Assembly: GCA_902491765.1 (NCBI GenBank)
Contig: CABUIY010000002.1
Coordinates: 92,555 to 156,554, forward strand
Direction: 5' to 3'
Length of the DNA stretch: 64,000 nt
Origin: an uncultured Collinsella sp.
Lineage (GTDB): Bacteria; Actinomycetota; Coriobacteriia; Coriobacteriales; Coriobacteriaceae
Below the pieces are notes generated by a model. That model was not told the DNA's origin and made no database searches. It saw only the letters and a list, made by a program, of their open reading frames with translations. A program made the position numbers and the translations under genes. Below are positions 1 to 6,818 of the stretch, one piece after another (positions within the stretch are counted from its first letter, which is position 1; each line of letters starts with the position of its first letter).

Positions 1-706
1 TGCCCTTGCTGCCGGCGCTACGGTGATCGCCCAGACCGACAACGCTGGATCCAAGATTGACTCCGGCAAGTGGACCACGTGGGTCTACCCGTGGGGCGAG
101 GGCGTGCCGCAGGCCGAGGTCCCCGCTGGCATTTCGCTGTCGCTTGCGGCCGAGCTGCTCGATCAGCAGGAGGGCTACGCCGATCTTGCCGATATGTATG
201 CCGGTATCGCCGAGATGGATAAGATTCTTCCCCCGGCACGCGAGAAGGTAAATGCCGAGCTGGGCGATCGTTTTGCCAAGCTTTGCCAGGAGCACGAGTT
301 CTTCTACATTCTGGGCAGCGGTCCCAACTTTAGCCAGACCTACGGTTTCGCTATCTGCTCTCTTATGGAGATGCAGTGGCAGCACTGCAGCTACATCCAC
401 TCTGCCGAGTACTTCCATGGCCCCTTCGAGGCTACTCAGGATGGCGTTTTTTACTTCCTGCAGATGGGCTCCAGCGAGTGCCGTGCCATGGACGAGCGCG
501 CCCTGGCGTTCCTTAAGACGCATACCGATACGCTGATGGTGCTCGATGCCAAGGAGTACGGTATGGAAGCCGTGCCGGCGAGCGTCCGTGCCTATCTGGA
601 CCCGGTGCTGTTCTACGCCATGAACTGCGAGCTGCGTGCTGCACGCGGCAAGGTGTTTGATCACGATCCCGATTTCCGTCGCTATATGGGTGTTGTCGAG
701 TACTAG
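1..706 (+). CDS. frlB: Fructoselysine-6-phosphate deglycase, 5' end missing
   Basis: SIS-domain sugar-phosphate isomerase/deglycase that splits fructoselysine 6-phosphate into glucose 6-phosphate and lysine in the cytoplasm. The frame is open to the window edge, so only about the last 235 residues are present. Visible family features are the SIS segment around GSGPNFSQTYGF, the stretch SAEYFHGPFEA that matches the ESGEFRHGPLE region of E. coli FrlB, and the C-terminus RRYMGVVEY, close to RRYYGGLVEY of FrlB. It lies 14 bases upstream of a fructoselysine 6-kinase gene, which fixes the substrate better than the SIS fold alone. An internal GTG at 23 is not needed as a start, because the protein continues upstream. 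Confidence 0.88.
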   Translation, partial: ALAAGATVIAQTDNAGSKIDSGKWTTWVYPWGEGVPQAEVPAGISLSLAAELLDQQEGYADLADMYAGIAEMDKILPPAREKVNAELGDRFAKLCQEHEFFYILGSGPNFSQTYGFAICSLMEMQWQHCSYIHSAEYFHGPFEATQDGVFYFLQMGSSECRAMDERALAFLKTHTDTLMVLDAKEYGMEAVPASVRAYLDPVLFYAMNCELRAARGKVFDHDPDFRRYMGVVEY

Positions 707-720
707 AAGGGACAAAGGCC

Positions 721-1584
721 ATGGCATTTAACGTTAACGCGCTCGGATTTGGCGACAACGTCGTCGATCGCTACGAGCATATCCACACCATGTATCCCGG
801 CGGCAATGCGGTGAACTTCGCCGTTTATGCCAAGAAATGCGGTGCCGCACGCTCTGCATACATGGGCATTTTTGGTAATGACGCCGCTGCCGAGCATGTC
901 ATTGCAAGCCTCGAGGATGAAGGTATCGAGCTTGACAAGTGCGAGCAGATGATTGGCGAGAACGGAGCGGCTCGCGTGACCGTCGTTGACGGTGACCGTG
1001 TCTTCCTCGGCTCCAACGAGGGCGGTATCCGTGGCGATGCGCGCTATGTCCTCGATCGCTTTGACCTTTCGTACATGAAGCAGTTCGATGTGGTTCATTC
1101 GGGCAACTATTGCTTTACCGAGCGCGAGCTGCCCAAGCTGAAGGCTGCGGGCGTCACGGTCTCTTTTGACTTTTCGGACGACTCCACCGACGAGTACTAC
1201 GAGCAGATTGCGCCCTACGTCGATTTCGCTTTCTTTAGTGCGGCGGATGCCGCGAGTGAGGACGAGATCCGCGAGCGTTTGGCATGGGTGAAGGGTCTGG
1301 GTCCGCGTTTTGTGTCGGCTACGGCGGGCGCCGAGGGCTGCATTGCTTACGACGGCGAGCGTTATTACCGCCAGCTGGCTAAACCGGTAACGGACATGAA
1401 GGACACCATGGGGGCGGGCGACTCGTTCCTCACCTCGTTTTTGATGTGCTATCTCGATTCCGCCAAGCGTGGCGAGGACGGCGCCGAGGCCATCGAGCGC
1501 GCGCTCGACTTTGCTGCCGGGTTTGCCTCGACCGTGTGCGGTATGGAAGGTTCTTGGGGCCACGGAGCACCAATCGTCGAATAG
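721..1584 (+). CDS. frlD: Fructoselysine 6-kinase (PfkB family)
   Basis: Ribokinase/PfkB-family sugar kinase of 287 residues that phosphorylates fructoselysine (Amadori product) on O6, supplying the substrate of the upstream deglycase. The N-terminal GGNAVNFAVYAKKCG segment and the C-terminal DTMGAGDSFLTSF motif, with the catalytic Asp in GAGD, are clear. Residues from GGNAVN through VSFDFSDDSTDEYY follow E. coli FrlD closely. A ribosome-binding sequence (AGAAGGGAC) precedes the ATG, and the gene is probably co-transcribed with frlB. Together the pair lets the cell use glycated lysine from diet or host protein. Any transporter and regulator must lie upstream, outside the window. Confidence 0.9.
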   Translation: MAFNVNALGFGDNVVDRYEHIHTMYPGGNAVNFAVYAKKCGAARSAYMGIFGNDAAAEHVIASLEDEGIELDKCEQMIGENGAARVTVVDGDRVFLGSNEGGIRGDARYVLDRFDLSYMKQFDVVHSGNYCFTERELPKLKAAGVTVSFDFSDDSTDEYYEQIAPYVDFAFFSAADAASEDEIRERLAWVKGLGPRFVSATAGAEGCIAYDGERYYRQLAKPVTDMKDTMGAGDSFLTSFLMCYLDSAKRGEDGAEAIERALDFAAGFASTVCGMEGSWGHGAPIVE

Positions 1585-1628
1585 CCGAGCTGTCCCGGGG
1601 AGCTGTATTGGTGCCTTCCCGTGACTCG

Positions 1629-1857
1629 GTGGTCAAAAAAGCCAAATATGAGTACTGTGACTAATTTAGTCGCAGCAAAATCGACCCCTTCAGACGTGAT
1701 TTGAGCGTTTGGAGGGGTTTAAGATTGCGAAAATGCAGGATGAGTGACTGTAAAAGTGTTAGTTAATGGACAATCGTAGATTATTCTGGTGGTCGGAAAG
1801 CTCAGAGTAATGTATCCATTTCGCTAGCAGTACTCATATTTGACGTTTTTTGACCAC
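1629..1857. mobile_element. MITE-like element with ~29-bp terminal inverted repeats
   Basis: A 229-bp noncoding segment bounded by inverted repeats: 1629-1657 and 1828-1857. The inner 15 bases (CAAATATGAGTACTG at 1643-1657, its complement at 1828-1842) match perfectly. The outer parts (GTGGTCAAAAAA on the left, TTTTTTGACCAC on the right) also match, with one or two differing bases between the blocks. Inside are the palindrome GACTAATTTAGTC (1659-1671) and a hairpin pairing 1684-1696 with 1706-1718. The base composition is more AT-rich than the flanking frlD and tatD genes, and no open frame of note is present. I could not find a convincing target-site duplication, and no second copy was seen here. 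Confidence 0.5.
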
Positions 1858-1862
1858 AGGGG

Positions 1863-2645
1863 TTAGCGAAGGCTAAAAACAGAGTGTGCATTCGCTAAAA
1901 CCGCCGACTCAATATGCTTTGCGTCGCATTTTTTGAGCGAGGCGACGTGTTCTGAGGCGCTTTCGAGCGATCTGATGAGCGACTGTGCGCTTGTTTCTGT
2001 GTTTGGTTCGGCTGGTGAATCGGTCTCGAGCAGTAAACGATCGAGTGGAATCTGTCGTGCGTATTCGCGTCCTCGTTTAGATGCGAGCATGCGTTCGTTG
2101 ACGGAAAAATAACAGCCCGCATTACGCGCGCGGACGAGTTCGTCCGAAGTACCGCTAAACCAGTGGAAGATGATAACGGGGGAGTCGGGGTTTGGGATGA
2201 GTAGTCCATGCGATTCGAGGACGTCCAGTATGGCTCCTGCCGAACGAACGGCGTGAATTGATATCACGCGCCCGGTAAGAGGATGCTGCACGAGCGCATC
2301 GCAGAGCCGGTTAAGTGCCTGTATTTGTAGCGGCTCACTTCCAGCAAAGCGCGCGGAAAAGTCGAGTCCGACTTCGCCGATGTAGCGTTCTTGGGCAGCA
2401 ACTTCGCAAAGCAGATTGACTTCGACAAAACCGCAGTGGCCATCGGCGAGCCACCAGGGGTGAAGCCCAACGCCGGCGATGATGCCTGGTTGGCGACAGG
2501 CGCGCTCGTTTGCGGCCGAAAAGTCGCGCGGATTGACGCCGCAGTCAAATAGACCCAAGCCCAGCACCGTCGCCTCATCGGCAACGGCGTCCGGGTGAGC
2601 CATTAAATCAAGATGGCAGTGTGCATCAAATAACCGGGGCTCCAT
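1863..2645 (-). CDS. TatD-family metal-dependent hydrolase
   Basis: Amidohydrolase-fold TIM-barrel protein of 260 residues related to TatD DNases. The metal-binding DAHCHLD near the N-terminus, GEVGLDF, the later FHWFSG histidine and LLETDSP near residue 210 are all in family order. Members act as 3'-5' exonucleases or deoxyribonucleases in the cytoplasm; which activity applies here cannot be told from sequence. It follows tcdA on the same strand with a 14-base gap, so the two are probably one transcription unit. The stop codon lies just beyond the right end of the MITE-like element. Confidence 0.85.
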   Translation of the reverse strand: MEPRLFDAHCHLDLMAHPDAVADEATVLGLGLFDCGVNPRDFSAANERACRQPGIIAGVGLHPWWLADGHCGFVEVNLLCEVAAQERYIGEVGLDFSARFAGSEPLQIQALNRLCDALVQHPLTGRVISIHAVRSAGAILDVLESHGLLIPNPDSPVIIFHWFSGTSDELVRARNAGCYFSVNERMLASKRGREYARQIPLDRLLLETDSPAEPNTETSAQSLIRSLESASEHVASLKKCDAKHIESAVLANAHSVFSLR

Positions 2646-2659
2646 CTCGGTGCGCTCCG

Positions 2660-3457
2660 CTAGTCCAGACGTTGGCCATCGGAGCGCACGCGCTCAGTGC
2701 CGCGGCCGCTGATCTGGCGGATAACCTCGCCGGCAATCATCTGGCCCATGATGGGCGGCATAAAGCTGGCGGTTCCCAGCTCGGTGCGCTCGTGGATGTT
2801 GGAAGGGTCGCGGGGCTGTGTCTTAACCGATTCCTCGCAGCTAAACAGTATATGCAGGCTCTTGATTCCGCGCTTCTTGCATTCTTTGCGCATGATGCGG
2901 CTCATGGGGTCACGTACCGTATCGAAAATGTCGGCAAAGCGGAGGCACTCGGGATGGAGCTTGTTGGCCCCGCCCATGGAGCTAACCAAACGAATGTCGT
3001 GGTCCTGAGCATATTTGGCAATGGTGAGCTTGGCCGAGATGGTGTCGATGGCGTCGATGACGTAATCGAGCTTGCCGCCTGTCTGCTCCAAAACGCTTGC
3101 GAAGAATTCGTCGATGTTGTCGCTTAGCAGGTATTCGGTACGCTTGATGACGGTGGCGGCAGGATTGATGTCTTTGATCATGGCCTCCATAACGTCGACC
3201 TTGCGCTTGCCGATGGTGCTGTGAAATGCGATGGCCTGGCGATTGATATTGCTGGGCGCGATGATGTCCTTGTCCAGAATGACGAAATGACCAATGCCGC
3301 CGCGGGCAAGTGCCTCGCAGCAATTGGAGCCCACACCTCCGCAGCCGAGCACCAGCACCGTGGCGGCGGCGAGTTTGTCGAGTGCCTCGCGGCCCATGAT
3401 GATCTCGAGCTTGGTGTCGTGTGTCTCGTTGGGGGTTGCGGCTGTGGTTTCGGTCAT
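2660..3457 (-). CDS. tcdA: tRNA threonylcarbamoyladenosine dehydratase (ThiF/E1-like)
   Basis: E1-like ATP-dependent enzyme that cyclises N6-threonylcarbamoyladenosine at position 37 of ANN-decoding tRNAs. The nucleotide-binding GCGGVGSNCCEALARGG loop lies about 40 residues in, followed by the family segment DKDIIAPSNINRQ. The 265-residue length fits TcdA/CsdL rather than ThiF or MoeB, and no CxxC zinc pairs are visible. Two ATGs are possible. GGAGG directly abuts the first (3463), whereas it sits six bases before the second (3457), so I chose the second. It leads a two-gene unit with tatD. Confidence 0.85.
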   Translation of the reverse strand: MTETTAATPNETHDTKLEIIMGREALDKLAAATVLVLGCGGVGSNCCEALARGGIGHFVILDKDIIAPSNINRQAIAFHSTIGKRKVDVMEAMIKDINPAATVIKRTEYLLSDNIDEFFASVLEQTGGKLDYVIDAIDTISAKLTIAKYAQDHDIRLVSSMGGANKLHPECLRFADIFDTVRDPMSRIMRKECKKRGIKSLHILFSCEESVKTQPRDPSNIHERTELGTASFMPPIMGQMIAGEVIRQISGRGTERVRSDGQRLD

Positions 3458-3544
3458 AGACATCCTCCGATGGGGAAGCGAATCGTGTTTTAGCTATAGT
3501 CATTATAGGTATTATCGCGATTCCATTTGAGCCCTAGGGGCTTG

Positions 3545-3573
3545 TTGAAATGAGGCAGTGATTCGCATAAGAT
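3545..3573 (+). promoter_or_regulatory. Probable antisense-RNA promoter
   Basis: TTGAAA (3545-3550), a 17-base spacer and TAAGAT (3568-3573) form a good vegetative promoter pointing into the 3' part of the small toxin-like gene on the opposite strand. Transcription from about 3580 would make an RNA complementary to the toxin message. No downstream gene on this strand needs the promoter before 3918, which has its own. Hairpin-forming sequence that could end such an RNA lies around 3637-3670. Confidence 0.5.
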
Positions 3574-3664
3574 GAAGCAGATGGCACCCGTTGCCGCGGG
3601 TTGGCCAACTCCCAAACACGTTTGTAGCGTGAGAAGTGGCCGTCTTCGCATTACGCGGGGGCGG

Positions 3665-3751
3665 CTATTTCATTCGACCTCCAATGTGGATGCCGAGCTC
3701 CACAGCCGCGATTACAAGCAATAACAACGTCAGGACATCGTCAATACTCAT
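3665..3751 (-). CDS. 28-residue hydrophobic type I toxin-like peptide
   Basis: Small frame with a strong ribosome-binding site (AAGGAG seven bases before ATG). It encodes one hydrophobic helix (LTLLLLVIAAVELGIHIGG) with an acidic N-terminus (MSIDD) and basic tail (GRMK). This is the pattern of holin-like/TxpA-like type I toxins. The upstream region has a -10 TACAAT (3803-3808 on this strand), and a LexA-like box overlaps the -35 and spacer. The predicted message has a 5' end complementary to its own 3' region (3785-3796 with 3573-3584, 12 bp perfect), a folding pattern known from type I toxin mRNAs. An opposing promoter could supply the antitoxin RNA. Toxicity itself is inference. Confidence 0.6.
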   Translation of the reverse strand: MSIDDVLTLLLLVIAAVELGIHIGGRMK

Positions 3752-3802
3752 AGTCCATCTCCTTCTCGGGTAGAGGGAGCTGGCCCATCTGCTTCAACTT
3801 CC

Positions 3803-3831
3803 ATTGTAGCTAAATACGAACGAATGTTCTA
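3803..3831 (-). promoter_or_regulatory. Toxin promoter with LexA-like SOS box
   Basis: On the minus strand the -10 is TACAAT (3803-3808) and the -35 position is TAGAAC (3826-3831), 17 bases apart. Overlapping the -35 and spacer is CGAACGAATGTTCT (3817-3830), which differs at one position from the Gram-positive LexA consensus CGAAC-N4-GTTCS-type box. Repression by LexA and induction after DNA damage is inferred. Confidence 0.5.
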
Positions 3832-3853
3832 TAGATGTTCCTGTATTAGATAG

Positions 3854-3883
3854 TTAGACAAACATCTAAATATCGAGTATAGT
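3854..3883 (+). promoter_or_regulatory. sdpR promoter and operator
   Basis: The -35 is TAGACA (3855-3860) and the -10 is TATAGT (3878-3883), with a 17-base spacer. The inverted repeat TTAGA-N6-TCTAA (3854-3869) covers the -35, a normal place for an ArsR-type repressor, so SdpR probably represses its own operon. Confidence 0.6.
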
Positions 3884-3917
3884 GTGCGCGTCATGAGAGA
3901 TGATGAAAGGGGGTCTT

Positions 3918-4196
3918 ATGCCGGGAGAGGGTTTTAAGGCGCTTGCCGATCCAACGCGACGGCGCATTTTGGAGTTGCTGCGCGAGGGCAATTGCACGGC
4001 GGGGGAGCTTGCCGAGCATTTCGATATCAGTAAGCCGTCGCTAAGCCATCACTTGGCGACGCTCAAAAATGCCGGGTTGGTGACCGACGAGCGCCATGGC
4101 CAAAACATCGTATACAGCTTAAACACCACCGTCATGCAGGATTTAATTGGCTGGTTTATGGGCTTTACAAACACTGAAGGTGATAAGGATGAATAA
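3918..4196 (+). CDS. sdpR: ArsR-family repressor of the SdpR type
   Basis: Winged-helix transcriptional repressor of about 92 residues. FKALADPTRRRILELLREG followed by the recognition helix SKPSLSHHLATLKNAGLV is typical of the SdpR/YozA branch. The metal-binding CxC of ArsR is absent. An upstream in-frame ATG at 3900 is possible, but the purine-rich AAAGGGGG at 3906-3913 serves the ATG at 3918. The stop codon overlaps the start of sdpI by eight bases (ATGAATAA), so translation is coupled. In Bacillus the partner membrane protein sequesters SdpR when bound to toxin. No SdpC-like toxin is visible here. Confidence 0.85.
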   Translation: MPGEGFKALADPTRRRILELLREGNCTAGELAEHFDISKPSLSHHLATLKNAGLVTDERHGQNIVYSLNTTVMQDLIGWFMGFTNTEGDKDE

Positions 4197-4893
4197 CGAA
4201 AACAAGGGCATTCACCCCACGGGGGTATCGTCGCGCGTGTGGATTGCGCTGGTCGCTCTGTGCGCCGCCAATGTCGTAGCGCACCTCATGGTGATGCCGA
4301 GCTTGCCTGCGCAGATTCCCACGCACTGGGGCGCGAACGGCGCCGTCGACGGTTGGGGTCCTAGCTGGATGGCCTCCGCGCTCGGCGCGCTGCCTCTGGC
4401 GCTTCTCGTAATGTTCTGCGTGGTGCCGCGCATCGACCCCAAAGGTGAGGCATATCGAACCTCGGGCAAGTTCTACCAGGGCTTCGTAATCGCCTTCACC
4501 TTGTTCATGTGCGCCATAAGCTGGCTGGGAGAGCTTACGGTCTGGGGCGTGGTGCCGGCGGTCGGTTCGGTCAACGTGCTGATTTCCGGTGTTGTCGGTT
4601 TGCTGTTCATCGGCGTAGGCAACTACTTGCCGCGTGTGAAGCAGAACTATACGCTCGGTATCAAGACACCCTGGGCGCTTGCCGATCCCGAGAACTGGCG
4701 CCGTACGCAGCGTTTTGGCGGCGCCTGCTTTATGGTGCTGGGTATTGGCCTGATTGTGATGGGCGTGGCAGGTAGCGTGCTTTCGAGTGAAGTCGTCGCC
4801 GCGGTGATTGCGGCTCTGGCGTTTGGTTCGGTTGGAGCCGTTTACGTCTACTCGTATCTGTTGTGGCGCAAATCGCAGCGAGCCGCTCGTTAA
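4189..4893 (+). CDS. sdpI: SdpI-family membrane immunity/signalling protein
   Basis: Integral membrane protein of 234 residues. An N-terminal DUF1648-type segment (MPSLPAQIPTHWGANGAVDGWGP) is followed by several hydrophobic helices and the SdpI signature NYLPRVKQNYTLGIKTPWALADPENWRRTQRFGG. In Bacillus SdpI gives immunity to the SDP killing peptide and relays its presence to SdpR. Here it could protect against foreign SDP-like peptides. The start at 4189 overlaps the sdpR stop and is preceded by GAAGGTGATAAGG; a longer frame from 4147 would lie inside sdpR and is unlikely. A weak terminator follows. Confidence 0.85.
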   Translation: MNNENKGIHPTGVSSRVWIALVALCAANVVAHLMVMPSLPAQIPTHWGANGAVDGWGPSWMASALGALPLALLVMFCVVPRIDPKGEAYRTSGKFYQGFVIAFTLFMCAISWLGELTVWGVVPAVGSVNVLISGVVGLLFIGVGNYLPRVKQNYTLGIKTPWALADPENWRRTQRFGGACFMVLGIGLIVMGVAGSVLSSEVVAAVIAALAFGSVGAVYVYSYLLWRKSQRAAR

Positions 4894-4957
4894 GGTTGCG
4901 GAAAACTAGCGTACGCAGTTCATGGTATGTTCCGGGGGACTTTTCCCAGGTAGTATT

Positions 4958-4986
4958 AGGGGGTGTGGGCAACTATGCCCCTTTTT
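4958..4986 (+). terminator. Terminator after sdpI
   Basis: AGGGGG (4958-4963) can pair with CCCCT, and a run of five T follows (4982-4986). It separates sdpRI from ettA. Confidence 0.5.
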
Positions 4987-5077
4987 CGTTACGTTTCAGA
5001 GCTGGTTCCCTCATTTCGTTTCCACTAAAGCGAATCAAGAATAGGGAAACAGCAGGTAGAAAGGATAGAACAGGCAA

Positions 5078-6757
5078 ATGGCAGAGTTTATCTACCAGAT
5101 GTATCAGGCTCGCAAGGCCCATGGCGACAAGGTGATCCTTGACGACGTGACCCTGAGCTTCTACCCCGGTGCCAAGATCGGCGTCGTGGGCCCCAACGGT
5201 ATGGGCAAGTCGACCCTGCTCAAGATTATGGCCGGCATCGAGGAGGTCTCCAACGGCGATGCCAGGCTCACTCCCGGCTACACCGTGGGCATCCTGCAGC
5301 AGGAGCCGCCGCTCGACGACGACAAGACCGTCATCGAGAACGTGCGCATGGCGTTTGGCGACATGATTGCCAAGGTCGATCGCTTCAACAAGATCGGCGA
5401 GGAGATGTGCGACCCGGACTGCGACATGGACGCCCTCATGGCCGAGATGGGCAAGCTCCAGGACGAGATCGACGCCGCTGACGGCTGGGATATCGATTCC
5501 AAGCTCGGCCAGGCCATGGACGCCCTGCAGCTGCCCGATTCCGACATGCCGGTCAACGTACTTTCCGGCGGCGAGCGCCGTCGCGTGGCCCTGTGCAAGC
5601 TGCTGCTCGAAGCTCCCGACCTGCTGCTGCTCGACGAGCCCACGAACCACCTGGACGCCGAGTCGATCCTGTGGCTCGAGCACTTCCTGCACAACTACCA
5701 GGGCGCGGTGCTTGCCGTCACGCACGATCGCTACTTCCTGGATAACGTTGCCGAGTGGATCTGCGAGGTCGACCGCGGTCACCTTTATCCCTACAAGGGC
5801 AACTACTCCACGTATCTGGAGACCAAGGCCGCCCGTATCGAGGCGCAGGGCAACCGCGACGCCAAGCTCGCCAAGCGCATGGAGGCCGAGCTCGAGTGGG
5901 TACGCAGCTCGCCCAAGGCTCGCCAGGCCAAGAACAAGGCTCGTCTGGCTCGTTACGAGGAGATGGAGGCCGAGGCCCGCGCAAGCCAGAAGCTCGACTG
6001 GACCGACATCCGCATCCCCGTGGGCCCGCGTCTGGGCAACAAGGTGCTCGAGGCCCATCACCTGCACAAGGAGTTCGATGGCCGTGTGCTCATCGACGAC
6101 CTATCGTTCACCCTGCCGCGCAACGGTATCGTGGGTGTCATCGGCCCCAACGGTGTGGGCAAGACCACGCTGTTCAAGACCATCGTGGGCCTGGAGCCGC
6201 TGACTTCGGGCGAGCTCGAGGTGGGCGAGACCGTCAAGATCTCCTATGTCGATCAGAACCGTTCTGGCATCGACCCCGATAAGAACCTGTGGGAGGTCGT
6301 CTCGGATGGCTTGGACCATATGATGGTCGGCGAGACCGAGGTTCCGAGCCGCGCTTATGTGGCGAGCTTTGGCTTTAAGGGCCAGGACCAGCAGAAGCGC
6401 GCCGGCGTACTCTCCGGTGGCGAGCGCAACCGTCTGAACTTGGCGCTTACGCTCAAGCAGGGCGGCAACCTGCTGCTCCTCGACGAGCCCACGAACGACC
6501 TCGACGTCGAGACGCTGTCCTCGCTCGAAGCGGCACTGCTCGAGTTCCCGGGCTGCTCGGTGGTCATTAGCCACGACCGTATGTTCCTGGACCGCGTCGC
6601 CACGCACATTCTGGCGTGGGAGGGCACCGACGAGAATCCGGGCAACTGGTATTGGTTTGAGGGCAACTTCGAGGCCTATCAGGCCAACCGCATCGAGCGC
6701 CTTGGCGAGGACGCAGCCCAGCCGCATCGTATCCACCGTAAGCTGACGCGCGATTAG
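5078..6757 (+). CDS. ettA: Energy-dependent translational throttle protein (ABC-F ATPase)
   Basis: ABC-F ATPase of 559 residues that binds the ribosomal E site and gates the first elongation step according to ATP/ADP. It has two nucleotide-binding domains. The first has Walker A GPNGMGKST at residues 38-46, LSGGERRR and LLLLDEPTNHLD. The second has GPNGVGKTT near 360, LSGGERNR and LLLLDEPTNDLD. An arm-like insertion (about residues 90-150) and a charged linker near 250-310 separate the sites as in EttA. There are no transmembrane segments. It is a monocistronic housekeeping gene ending at a strong terminator. Confidence 0.93.
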   Translation: MAEFIYQMYQARKAHGDKVILDDVTLSFYPGAKIGVVGPNGMGKSTLLKIMAGIEEVSNGDARLTPGYTVGILQQEPPLDDDKTVIENVRMAFGDMIAKVDRFNKIGEEMCDPDCDMDALMAEMGKLQDEIDAADGWDIDSKLGQAMDALQLPDSDMPVNVLSGGERRRVALCKLLLEAPDLLLLDEPTNHLDAESILWLEHFLHNYQGAVLAVTHDRYFLDNVAEWICEVDRGHLYPYKGNYSTYLETKAARIEAQGNRDAKLAKRMEAELEWVRSSPKARQAKNKARLARYEEMEAEARASQKLDWTDIRIPVGPRLGNKVLEAHHLHKEFDGRVLIDDLSFTLPRNGIVGVIGPNGVGKTTLFKTIVGLEPLTSGELEVGETVKISYVDQNRSGIDPDKNLWEVVSDGLDHMMVGETEVPSRAYVASFGFKGQDQQKRAGVLSGGERNRLNLALTLKQGGNLLLLDEPTNDLDVETLSSLEAALLEFPGCSVVISHDRMFLDRVATHILAWEGTDENPGNWYWFEGNFEAYQANRIERLGEDAAQPHRIHRKLTRD

Positions 6758-6780
6758 TCGAGCTCAGGTGACCTAACGAG

Positions 6781-6818
6781 AAAGGGACGATAACCTTGAG
6801 GGCTATCGTCCCTTTTTG
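6781..6818. terminator. Bidirectional terminator between convergent genes
   Basis: AAAGGGACGATA (6781-6792) pairs perfectly with TATCGTCCCTTT (6804-6815) and is followed by T on the plus strand and preceded by A. It serves ettA and the convergent gene ending at 6819. Confidence 0.85.

Noticed and set aside
703..1563. 286-codon frame antisense to frlD
   Set aside because: It exactly opposes a convincing kinase gene and has no family features.
1629..1857. Target-site duplication around the MITE-like element
   Set aside because: Flanking bases on the two sides do not match as a direct repeat, so mobility rests on the terminal repeats alone.
4973..6067. Long open frame antisense to ettA
   Set aside because: Shadow of the ABC-F gene; valine/leucine/histidine-rich translation typical of reverse-strand reading of GC-rich genes.
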